The notes: generated from the sequence alone by a model not told the origin. DNA of 5,829 nt from Chloroflexota bacterium (GCA_021786215.1 JAJYNT010000385.1:1-5829), one strand, 5' to 3'. Counted from the stretch's first letter, positions 1-5,761 are shown. Made by a program: numbers and translations.

Positions 1-735
1 ACAGCTATCCTTCAGCTGCGACCAAATAGGATGATCGAAATTGGCATTCATCAGCTGGGGCAACCCTGCCCTACCGATCGCCTTTGGCATCGCGGCGATT
101 GCCTCTTGGACCAGCTGTTCTTTCCGGGCCAGGTGATCCGCGCCAGCGGCTGACCATCCAAGCTGCTCGATGATTGTAGTCCCCTTGTCACTCCCCGCTT
201 CCAGCAGCAGGTCGGGGCCAAGCTGTGTGAGCAACAGATCGAATCCGGATCGCGGGGATGGGCCGGTATCCATGGAGCCGCAGAAGCAGTTGCCGTACGG
301 CGGAGACGTGCAGGTGAGGGCTACCACCATCGTGGCTTCACGGCGCGCCCGGTAGTAGCTGTCCTGCCGGTTTTCCTGCAGGTAGACCCTGTCCAGCAGT
401 TGGATGGCCGCGAGGTCACAGGAGTGCACCCCGAAGAGTACTTGAGGCTTGGCTGAGGTGTCCGGCTCGACCTTCCAGCCTTCCTGCTTGCGGACCGAAA
501 AGAGCACCTCCATCGGTTGGAGCAGGTATTTCTTTGGGGACAGAACCGTGGTGTCGTAGTCCAAGGAGAGGTCGGAAGCAGACGAAACAGGCGCAAATAC
601 CGTCCCCTTGCCCTTGCTGACCGGTCCATATAGTTCACCGTACTGGTGCAAGATCGTAAGTAGCTCTGGCAGTGAGCTCATGCCCGCTCCCAGAGCCACG
701 CCCTGTTGGCCCCGGACTGCTCTGTCAGTCACCAT
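1..735 (-). CDS. Iron-sulfur subunit, hydrogenase/sulfhydrogenase beta or anaerobic sulfite reductase A type (3' end beyond window)
   Basis: Frame open from an ATG at 735 through the left edge: 245 codons with no stop, so the C-terminal part is missing. The start is firm, because AGGAGG (743-748) lies 7 nt upstream. Blocks I recognise from the HydB/AsrA-like Fe-S family are YGELYGPV (32-39), PKKYLLQP (67-74), FGVHSCDLAAIQLLDRVYL (101-119), YYRARRE (127-133) and CFCGSMDTGP (150-159). Cysteines visible are C106, C142, C150, C152 and C245. C245 is the last residue in view and, from family knowledge, would be the first ligand of a C-terminal pair of 4Fe-4S clusters. Such proteins move electrons between a flavin subunit and a NiFe hydrogenase or sulfite reductase catalytic core in the cytoplasm. 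Which enzyme it serves cannot be told without the downstream genes. It starts 23 nt after the kinase gene, so co-transcription is likely. The family assignment is confident and the exact substrate is not. Confidence 0.85.
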   Translation of the reverse strand, partial: MVTDRAVRGQQGVALGAGMSSLPELLTILHQYGELYGPVSKGKGTVFAPVSSASDLSLDYDTTVLSPKKYLLQPMEVLFSVRKQEGWKVEPDTSAKPQVLFGVHSCDLAAIQLLDRVYLQENRQDSYYRARREATMVVALTCTSPPYGNCFCGSMDTGPSPRSGFDLLLTQLGPDLLLEAGSDKGTTIIEQLGWSAAGADHLARKEQLVQEAIAAMPKAIGRAGLPQLMNANFDHPIWSQLKDSC

Positions 736-742
736 CTGATTA

Positions 743-748
743 CCTCCT
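743..748 (-). promoter_or_regulatory. Ribosome binding site of the Fe-S subunit gene
   Basis: Perfect AGGAGG on the minus strand, 7 nt before the ATG at 735. It lies in the 23-nt gap after the kinase stop. It fixes the start of the partial gene and suggests strong translation compared with the weaker sites of the regulators nearby. Confidence 0.85.
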
Positions 749-758
749 TGTTGGAGTG

Positions 759-2222
759 CTAGACAATAGTATCCTTAGCCGGGTGTGAGCTTCCGCTCGC
801 GTCCGTTACCTGGTCGTCAATCGCGGATTCTCCCTTTTCATCCTGCCTGGCGCGGGCTGGGAGAAGTACCGTGAACGTGGTGCCGGCACCAACCGTGCTC
901 TCCACATCGATATGCCCTCCTTGCATCTCCACAATGCTGCGGACGATAGCCAGGCCCAGACCGGTCCCTTCCTCGCTGAATCGTCGGGCGTTATCTGCCC
1001 TGTAGAACTCATTGAAGATCTTTGGGATGTCGGTCTGGGGGATGCCTATGCCGGTGTCGGCTACCCGAATGCTGATGTTGTCACCCAGCATGTCGACCTG
1101 GAAGTCGACCGTGCCCCCTACGGTAGTGTAGTTGATGGCATTGGACAGCAGGTTGGTGAGCAGCTCCTCCAGAGCCTCGGGCTCTGCGAACAGGAGCGGC
1201 AGTTCATCGGCGATTCGAGTCCGAAGAGTGATGCCCCTTACTGTCGCACGAGGAGTCTGAAGATCCACCACCTTGTCGAACACCCTGGACACGTCGGTCC
1301 ACCGTCTCTCGGTGAACTGTCTGGCTTCGCGGGCTCTTGATAGGGCCAGGAGGTCGCTCACTAGCGTGAGCAGCCCTCGGGTCCGTTTCTCGGCTCTTGC
1401 TATCATCTCCTTCTGCTTCGGTGGAACGTCCCCGGTCAGACCCTCCAGTACCACCTGGAGCGAAGTCTGAATCGCGGCCATGGGGGCCCTTACCTCGTGA
1501 GATACCTTGCGCAGGTACTGGCTCTTCATCTGTTCCAGCTCGGTCAGCTTCTTGTAGGCCTCCTCCACTTCCCTGGCCCTCGACTCCAGTTCCCTGTTGA
1601 GCGCCATGATCTGTCGATCTCTATGGCGCAACCGGCTGGTGATGGAGGTGGCTATGTATGCGACCAGGTAGAGGGTGCTGGCGAAACCGAACAGGGTGGC
1701 CAGGACGAAGAGCCCGTTGGCCGCCGGCCGCTGCTCATTCAGGTTGAACACGGCCACGTGGGGGAGAATGCCGGTGTACTCTCCCAGTACCAGGCCAGAG
1801 AAGAGGCAGGTAGCCACTGAAGCCTGAACGAAGGTATCGCGCCGCGACAGCAGTATGCTCGCGATCACAGTGTGAAAGACGAAATAGAAACTTAGCGGGT
1901 TCTCCACTCCTCCCGAGAAATGGATCAAGAGGGTGAGGAACAGCAGGTCGGTGAGGATCTGGCCGTTCGCCATGGCCCTCACGCGGCCTGGCCTGATGTC
2001 GGTATTGGTCTCCGTCAGCTTGAGGGCGATCCAGAAGAGAGAGTTATACCCCGCGATTGCTATCCCGATCAGGTAAAGTGGCAGGGGATCAAAGCTCGCG
2101 CCAACCAGGCGGGTTGCCGCGAAAGTCCCGTAGAGTACTGCCGAGGCAGCTACCCATCTCAGGTGGATCAGCCAGTGGATACGCTGGTTCAGCTCTGCTT
2201 CTACCGGATTCGACCCTGCCAA
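759..2222 (-). CDS. Membrane sensor histidine kinase with RegB/PrrB-like quinone-motif sensor
   Basis: Integral-membrane sensor kinase, 487 aa from the preferred TTG at 2222. About six hydrophobic segments occupy residues 20-194. The loop between the third and fourth holds GGVENPL (104-110), matching the GGxxNPF ubiquinone-binding motif of RegB/PrrB. A likely coiled linker follows (about 200-235). The kinase core has an H-box SHEVRAPM with H242, an N-box LLSNAINYT (N361), G1 DTGIGIP (389-395), F-box FNEFYRAD (403-410) and G2 GTGLGL (419-424), so it looks catalytically intact. A polar tail of about 30 residues follows the ATPase domain. The RegB redox cysteine after the H-box has no counterpart; the only cysteine is C139 in a membrane segment. 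The same frame extends to a TTG at 2330 (523 aa), but no Shine-Dalgarno precedes it, whereas GGAGG (2228-2232) lies 5 nt before 2222. Its likely partner is the receiver gene just upstream (2826-2401). The signal is inferred to be the quinone pool redox state. Confidence 0.9.
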   Translation of the reverse strand: MAGSNPVEAELNQRIHWLIHLRWVAASAVLYGTFAATRLVGASFDPLPLYLIGIAIAGYNSLFWIALKLTETNTDIRPGRVRAMANGQILTDLLFLTLLIHFSGGVENPLSFYFVFHTVIASILLSRRDTFVQASVATCLFSGLVLGEYTGILPHVAVFNLNEQRPAANGLFVLATLFGFASTLYLVAYIATSITSRLRHRDRQIMALNRELESRAREVEEAYKKLTELEQMKSQYLRKVSHEVRAPMAAIQTSLQVVLEGLTGDVPPKQKEMIARAEKRTRGLLTLVSDLLALSRAREARQFTERRWTDVSRVFDKVVDLQTPRATVRGITLRTRIADELPLLFAEPEALEELLTNLLSNAINYTTVGGTVDFQVDMLGDNISIRVADTGIGIPQTDIPKIFNEFYRADNARRFSEEGTGLGLAIVRSIVEMQGGHIDVESTVGAGTTFTVLLPARARQDEKGESAIDDQVTDASGSSHPAKDTIV

Positions 2223-2227
2223 CGCAG

Positions 2228-2232
2228 CCTCC
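2228..2232 (-). promoter_or_regulatory. Ribosome binding site supporting the internal TTG start of the kinase
   Basis: GGAGG on the minus strand, 5 nt from TTG 2222. It favours a 487-residue kinase, with residue 1 ten residues ahead of the family-like membrane-entry segment [13 protein letters not shown]. The longer alternative adds 36 residues with no domain character. Confidence 0.55.
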
Positions 2233-2310
2233 GCAACTCTCCCGAGCGGTTGACCCTTTACGAGCCAACGTGACTGCAGGACGTAGCAGCTACTATCCGA
2301 ATCGAAACTG

Positions 2311-2324
2311 CGAGCCGAAGCTCG
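2311..2324 (-). other. UUCG tetraloop hairpin between receiver and kinase genes
   Basis: Minus strand CGAGC-TTCG-GCTCG: a 5-bp perfect stem closing a cUUCGg tetraloop, among the most stable small RNA hairpins known. A second small inverted repeat, GTAG-CTG-CTAC, lies at 2283-2293. No T-run follows, so this is not an intrinsic terminator. It could stabilise or separate the receiver and kinase cistrons, which are 178 nt apart if the kinase starts at 2222. Confidence 0.5.
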
Positions 2325-2400
2325 TAGCAACGGGAACGGGTCTCACGACACGTCGACCAAAGACCCTACCCAACAGCATCGATCTTGTGGAACGGTACGC

Positions 2401-2826
2401 CTAGCCGTGTGTTCCGTGCAAGACCTTGCTGACCTGGGCAAGCAACGTCCTTGGCTCTACCGGTTTGTCGATGAACCCCTGAACCGGGAGGTACTCACCC
2501 TCCTTGTAGGTGCCATCGCCCTGATCGGGGTAGAAACGGAGTTCCGTGGTGCCGTGGATTGCGGTCAAGACGATGATGGGAGTGGCCTTGACGGCCGGGT
2601 TCTTGTCGGCGCGGAGCTCCCAGACGAATTGAAACCCCTCGGTGCCCTCGGGCATCATGATGTCCAGCAGTATAAGGTCGGGCTTTTCATCTCGGGCACA
2701 TGCAAGTCCCTCCTCAGCGCCGCGGCTGGTAAGTACTCGGTAAGAGTTGGCTTCCAGAACCAGCCGAATGGCTTCCACTATGTCTGGGTCATCGTCCACC
2801 ACGAGGATCCTTTGTTGCATCTCCAT
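2401..2826 (-). CDS. Stand-alone response regulator receiver protein with insertions
   Basis: 141-aa cytoplasmic receiver (REC) domain with no output domain. Seen: ILVVDDDPDIV with the acidic pair at D11-D12, phospho-acceptor D55 in LILLDIMMPE, T88 in IIVLTAI, and K121 in FIDKPVEP, so all phosphorylation residues are present. Two departures from CheY are the longer MMPEGTEGF turn after the acceptor and about 11 extra residues between T88 and K121, containing RFYPDQGDGTYKEGEYLPVQ. I recall this variant from anaerobes but cannot name a characterised member. The ATG at 2826 has GGGAGG (2835-2840) 8 nt upstream; a second ATG at 2820 is less well placed. First gene after promoter 3094-3122, with a leader of about 261 nt, and just upstream of the RegB-like kinase, its probable phosphodonor. 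With no DNA-binding domain, its output must be through protein contact or phosphorelay. Confidence 0.93.
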   Translation of the reverse strand: MEMQQRILVVDDDPDIVEAIRLVLEANSYRVLTSRGAEEGLACARDEKPDLILLDIMMPEGTEGFQFVWELRADKNPAVKATPIIVLTAIHGTTELRFYPDQGDGTYKEGEYLPVQGFIDKPVEPRTLLAQVSKVLHGTHG

Positions 2827-3087
2827 CCATCATTCCTCCCATTGCTCTGGATGGCTACTGTCGGCGCACGGCGACGCGCCAACGGTTCCAAGAGGAGACT
2901 CCATAATTGATGGGCAGGAAACCGGCCGGAATGGCGGTTTCCCGATCCGACGCTGGCTACCACCCCCATTGGCTCGGCAACAAAGCCGACGGCAACAAGA
3001 ATGCCCCTCCTGGAATCGACCATCCGCCGATTCGCGGGAGAGGCGTTCATCACCTCGAGAGGCCCACAGCGACCTCAACGAACCTTT
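2827..3087 (-). promoter_or_regulatory. Long, hairpin-rich 5' leader of the receiver-kinase-FeS unit
   Basis: About 261 nt between the predicted +1 (A at 3087) and the receiver ATG, with no convincing gene. Inverted repeats on the minus strand: alternating GAGG/CCTC segments (3076-3040); TCGGC-TTTGTT-GCCGA (2989-2974); AAACCG...CGGTTT (2940-2919) around an ATTCC centre; and an 8-bp stem GTTGGCGC/GCGCCGAC (2883-2860, one G-T pair). A 9-bp direct repeat TTGTTGCCG sits at 2998-2990 and 2983-2975. It did not match the riboswitch consensuses I can recall. A leader this long with these stems suggests post-initiation control, perhaps by the ANTAR regulator encoded just upstream. That function is inference. 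Confidence 0.4.
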
Positions 3088-3093
3088 TCGCGC

Positions 3094-3122
3094 ATTCTAT
3101 CACATAGTCTGGAAGAACGCAA
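3094..3122 (-). promoter_or_regulatory. Extended -10 sigma70-like promoter for unit 2
   Basis: Minus strand: -35 TTGCGT (3122-3117, 3 of 6 to consensus), 17-nt spacer, -10 TAGAAT (3099-3094, 5 of 6) preceded by TGA, giving an extended TGnTAGAAT. Predicted start is A at 3087. It lies 5 nt after the stem-loop that closes unit 1, a sensible place for an independent promoter. The weak -35 is offset by the extended -10. Confidence 0.6.
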
Positions 3123-3126
3123 CCAC

Positions 3127-3157
3127 GCCGGCATCGCGACATCGCGAAGCATCCGGC
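3127..3157 (-). terminator. Stem-loop after the TPR gene, possible weak terminator
   Basis: Minus strand: outer arms GCCGG (3157-3153) and CCGGC (3131-3127) enclose TCGCG-ATGT-CGCGA. It starts 12 nt after the TPR stop codon. The following bases (GTGGTTGCGTTCTT) are T-rich in part but are not a clean T-run, so it may be an imperfect terminator or a 3'-end stabiliser. It marks the boundary between the two units. Confidence 0.35.
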
Positions 3158-3169
3158 CACCGAGTTCGA

Positions 3170-3856
3170 TTATCTTCCCAACTGTTGCAGCCGCTGCTCA
3201 GCCGACTTAGCCTGGTCTGAGTTGGGAGCCAGCTTGATCACCGTCTGCCACTCTTTGACGGCGTTGTCCATGTCGGGCGGTGTCTCATGCGAGTAGAGTA
3301 TCGCCAAATTGTAGTGGGTCTGCACCTTGTTCGGGTCCTGCTGCAGCACCTTGAACCACTGTGCCTTGGCCTTGTCCAGATTCCCCGAGTAGAAGTATGC
3401 GGTGCCAAGATCTGTCCCCACGTCGGTGTTGGTGGGGTTCTCCTGGAGCGCCTTCTCGTACCAGGGAATCGCGTCCGAGTACTGACCTGCGTCGTAGTAG
3501 CTGTTGCCGAGGTCGATCATCGCGTTGACGTCCAGGGGGTTCTGCTTCAGCCGGTCCTGGAGACTGGCGATGGTAGCCTGCAGGGCCTTCGCATCTGCGT
3601 TCTGTTGCGGTTGGCTGGTCGCTGTGGTGGCGCTCGTGGCAGCGCCACTGCCGCCGGAGCCGAAGCTCACTCCGAGGACCCACGCGACGATAATCAAGCC
3701 TACCACGCCTATGCCGATGGCGATACGCCGACGGTTGTCGTCCCTGGCTCCCGGTCGGGTGATCGGTGCGCGGCTGCGCTCCGGGGAACGTGCCTGCCCG
3801 GCTCTGGTGCCGGAAGAAAGGCTGCCTGAGTACCCTTGCTTCTTTCGCTGGCTCAA
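3170..3856 (-). CDS. TPR-repeat protein with one N-terminal membrane helix
   Basis: 228 aa. Residues 1-44 are basic and Arg/Lys/Ser-rich, 45-63 form one hydrophobic helix (IAIGIGVVGLIIVAWVLGV), and 64-88 are a Gly/Ser/Ala/Thr linker. A helical segment (about 88-105) and about three tetratricopeptide units (roughly 109-142, 143-176, 177-212) follow, with typical NSYYDAGQYSDAIPWYEKAL, GTAYFYSGNLDKA and HYNLAILYS blocks. By the positive-inside rule the basic N-terminus is cytoplasmic and the TPR part is exposed outside the membrane. TPR units are protein-binding scaffolds; the partner is unknown. The start is TTG 3856 with a weak AAAGG site 9 nt upstream; no later ATG would keep the membrane helix. 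It lies 29 nt after the ANTAR regulator and so is probably the last gene of unit 1. It may be a housekeeping passenger rather than part of the signalling pathway. Confidence 0.88.
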   Translation of the reverse strand: MSQRKKQGYSGSLSSGTRAGQARSPERSRAPITRPGARDDNRRRIAIGIGVVGLIIVAWVLGVSFGSGGSGAATSATTATSQPQQNADAKALQATIASLQDRLKQNPLDVNAMIDLGNSYYDAGQYSDAIPWYEKALQENPTNTDVGTDLGTAYFYSGNLDKAKAQWFKVLQQDPNKVQTHYNLAILYSHETPPDMDNAVKEWQTVIKLAPNSDQAKSAEQRLQQLGR

Positions 3857-3885
3857 GTGGGTTTGCCTTTCTAGTAGGTGATTCC

Positions 3886-4467
3886 CTACAGCATTCGATC
3901 CGCCATGATTATGGCCTGGGCGATCTCGGCGAGCTTCTTGTTCTCGTTCTGGCTCTGCGCCTGCATGCGACGGAAGGCCTCGGCCTCGCTGAGGTTACGA
4001 CGTTCCATCAGGATACCCTTGGCTCGCTCAATCAGCTTGCGAGTTTCCAGCGCCTCCTTCAGATCGCTGATCCCTTTTCGAAGGTCTCTAAACTCCTGGA
4101 AGCGGGACTTCGCCAGTAGAAGGGTGGGCAAGAGGTCCTCCTCTGATACCGGCTTCATGAGGTAGGCAAAGACCCCCGCCTCGATGGCCCTCTCGGCCAG
4201 CGAGCGCTCGCTGTATGCGGTGAGAACTATCACCGGGATCGGATATTCGGCAGCGATCGCCTTGGCCGCCTCCAGGCCATCCATTTCCGGCATCTTGATA
4301 TCGAGAATCGCCAGGTCTGGCTTGAGCCGGGATACCAGATCTACTGCCTGCTTCCCGTTAACGGCCTCTCCTACCACCTGAAGACCCATCGACTCGAGTT
4401 GGGTCTTCAGGCTCATCAACCGGATGCTCTCGTCGTCGGCTATCACGACCCTAAACGGCTCAATCAT
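3886..4467 (-). CDS. ANTAR-domain response regulator (EutV/NasT/AmiR-type antiterminator)
   Basis: 193 aa in two domains. The receiver (about 4-122) has the acidic pair D11-D12, phospho-acceptor D56 in LAILDIKMPEMDG, T83 in VIVLTAY and K105 in AYLMKPVSE, all intact. A linker helix (about 123-138) leads to an ANTAR RNA-binding domain (about 135-190) with the typical KLIERAKGILMERRNLSEAE and AFRRMQ blocks. Family members bind paired small RNA hairpins and prevent transcription termination when phosphorylated. The ATG at 4467 overlaps the kinase stop as ATGA (4464-4467), with GAGG 8 nt upstream inside the kinase gene, so translation is likely coupled. The frame stays open to 4791, but those residues only shadow the kinase's ATPase domain and are low-complexity, so the short start is right. 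The kinase encoded just upstream is the expected phosphodonor. The RNA targets are not known. Confidence 0.95.
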   Translation of the reverse strand: MIEPFRVVIADDESIRLMSLKTQLESMGLQVVGEAVNGKQAVDLVSRLKPDLAILDIKMPEMDGLEAAKAIAAEYPIPVIVLTAYSERSLAERAIEAGVFAYLMKPVSEEDLLPTLLLAKSRFQEFRDLRKGISDLKEALETRKLIERAKGILMERRNLSEAEAFRRMQAQSQNENKKLAEIAQAIIMADRML

Positions 4468-5594
4468 TTGGAAAACCTCACAGTTGCGGTCGTTCCCCCA
4501 TTGGAGCGCAGTTCCAGAGTGCCGTTGAGGTCCTTGGTCACCAGAGTGCGTACGATCTGCAGACCCAGGTTCGAGTTCTTCTCGACATCGAATTCCGGCG
4601 GAAGTCCTTTGCCACTGTCCCGCACGGACACCCGAACCTCGTCCTCCTCCTGATCCAAAGAAAGGAGCAGCGTACCGCCCTCGCCGTCGAATGCGTGCTC
4701 CAGAGCGTTGTTCACCAGTTCGGTCATGACCAAGGCCAACGCCGTGGCCTGTTTTGAGGGAAGCAGGACGGTCTCCCCCTGCACGACGCACTTGACTCGT
4801 CCGTGGCTGCCGGCCATGCTGTTGGCACAGTTCTCGGTTATCATCTCGGCCAGCTCCTTGATGTCGGCGACCCTGATGTTCTCGGCAGACAGAAGCTCGT
4901 GGACGGCCGCTATGCTTCTGACCCTGGAGATGCTCTCCCGCAGGGCCATTTCTGTCGGTATCTTGCGGCCGCTGTGTATCTCCAGGGTCAACAGGTCGGC
5001 TATCGTCTGCAGATTGTTCTTGATTCGGTGGTGCATCTCCTGCACGAGCACCGTTAGCTGCCTGTTGGTAGCCTCGAGTTCCGATTGGCTCTGCTCGAGG
5101 ATCCGGTCTCGCTCCTCTAAATAGGACTCTGAGGTGACCAGCATCTGGTTGTCGAGGGCGACGTTGATCAGATCCTCGGCCTTAAGAATGTCCTGCGGAA
5201 ATGCTATCCAGAGCCGGCTACGCAGCATCCGCTCCACAGCGTTGAGTACCGATAGCCGGAAAAGTGAGGCGGACCGAAGGATCTCGTACAACGGGATGCC
5301 GCGCTCCAGATGCAAGGACGCCATCTGTCGTCCCTCGCGCAGCAACTCAGAGGTGATCTTCTCCCTGTCGTCGGGTTGCCTGGTCCGCAGCAGTTGCACG
5401 AGCAGGCCCAGGCTCCGCACCCCCCACTCCTGCATCTCCCGCATCAGGGGCGCATAGCTGGGCATCGACTCGCGGATGCGGCCGATCCAGGTGCCGACCA
5501 CCTGCTCGGTCTTGTCCTCCAGCCAGTTTGCCGTCGTCGCGAGCGCGTGGCGCACGAGGATCTCGCCGATTCGCCTGAGGACTCCGCGCAGCAT
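4464..5594 (-). CDS. Soluble HisKA_2-family sensor histidine kinase (EutW-like), partner of the ANTAR regulator
   Basis: 376 aa, with no membrane segment or signal peptide, so cytoplasmic. Residues about 10-150 are all-helical and resemble the RsbRD N-terminal sensor fold (for example WLEDKTEQVVGTWIGRI and LERGIPLYEILRSASLFR); this match is by eye. A coiled stretch (about 155-182) joins a HisKA_2 domain with EMHHRIKNNLQTIADLL, phospho-accepting H189 (or H188). The ATPase domain has an N-box TELVNNALEHAF (N296), G1 DSGKGLP (326-332) and G2 SNLGLQIV (342-349). HisKA_2 kinases are typical partners of ANTAR regulators, as in EutW/EutV, and the ATGA overlap with the regulator supports pairing. The ATG at 5594 is preceded directly by an in-frame TAG, so it is the first possible ATG; GGAG (5599-5602) is 4 nt upstream, a rather short spacing. 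First gene of unit 1. The ligand is unknown. Confidence 0.94.
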   Translation of the reverse strand: MLRGVLRRIGEILVRHALATTANWLEDKTEQVVGTWIGRIRESMPSYAPLMREMQEWGVRSLGLLVQLLRTRQPDDREKITSELLREGRQMASLHLERGIPLYEILRSASLFRLSVLNAVERMLRSRLWIAFPQDILKAEDLINVALDNQMLVTSESYLEERDRILEQSQSELEATNRQLTVLVQEMHHRIKNNLQTIADLLTLEIHSGRKIPTEMALRESISRVRSIAAVHELLSAENIRVADIKELAEMITENCANSMAGSHGRVKCVVQGETVLLPSKQATALALVMTELVNNALEHAFDGEGGTLLLSLDQEEDEVRVSVRDSGKGLPPEFDVEKNSNLGLQIVRTLVTKDLNGTLELRSNGGTTATVRFSK

Positions 5595-5602
5595 CTATCT
5601 CC

Positions 5603-5616
5603 GTGCCCCGTTGCAC
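5603..5616 (-). promoter_or_regulatory. Hexaloop hairpin abutting the kinase ribosome site, ANTAR-target-like
   Basis: Minus strand GTGC-AACGGG-GCAC: a 4-bp stem with a six-base loop that has A at loop position 1 and G at position 4, the two bases conserved in known ANTAR target hairpins. Its base touches GGAG (5599-5602). Known targets are usually two such hairpins in tandem; only one fits inside the predicted 39-nt leader, so function is uncertain. Confidence 0.3.
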
Positions 5617-5639
5617 CAGAAGAGTTTCCACCTGGTCGA

Positions 5640-5668
5640 ATCTTACTCGCTGCCCCGCCACAGGTCAA
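5640..5668 (-). promoter_or_regulatory. Sigma70-like promoter of unit 1
   Basis: Minus strand: -35 TTGACC (5668-5663, 5 of 6), 17-nt spacer, -10 TAAGAT (5645-5640, 4 of 6). Predicted start is A at 5633, giving a 39-nt leader before the kinase ATG. It is the best promoter-like sequence in the window. An 11-bp palindrome TCGTG-A-CACGA (5720-5730) lies about 50 nt upstream and could be an operator. Confidence 0.65.
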
Positions 5669-5761
5669 GGAGCGCAGGAGCGGAGCCAGGGCCTTTTAGT
5701 TGTCGAGTGGACGCCCGCCTCGTGACACGAACTAGTGCGGCGACACAATGGTTCTGACCAG

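Noticed and set aside
321..638. Minus-strand 105-codon frame
   Set aside because: Out-of-frame shadow of the Fe-S subunit gene, which is open through the left edge and has clear family motifs.
912..2404. Several plus-strand frames of 65-142 codons opposite the membrane kinase and receiver
   Set aside because: Antisense shadows of GC-rich coding sequence, without ribosome sites or domain character; likewise for plus-strand frames opposite the other genes (for example 3287-3829 and 5310-5699).
2919..2940. AAACCG/CGGTTT hairpin as an intrinsic terminator
   Set aside because: The stem is followed by CCTGCCC rather than a T-run, so it fails the terminator pattern; kept only as leader structure.
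2778..3078. Two minus-strand frames (91 and 82 codons) covering the leader region
   Set aside because: No ribosome sites at their starts, no recognisable motif, mutually overlapping; one runs into the receiver gene out of frame and the other ends within its ribosome-site region.
2827..3087. Known riboswitch in the leader (TPP, cobalamin, c-di-GMP, Moco, fluoride considered)
   Set aside because: Only scattered words such as CCAGCGTCGGATCGGGAA resemble fragments of consensus cores; no complete core could be laid out by eye.
3857..3885. Separate promoter or terminator between the ANTAR and TPR genes
   Set aside because: Only 29 nt, with no hairpin or promoter boxes seen, so the genes are best treated as co-transcribed.
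4468..4791. Upstream extension of the ANTAR regulator frame to 301 aa
   Set aside because: Low-complexity Gly/Arg-rich text in the shadow of the kinase ATPase domain; ATG 4467 has a ribosome site and starts exactly where the receiver domain begins.
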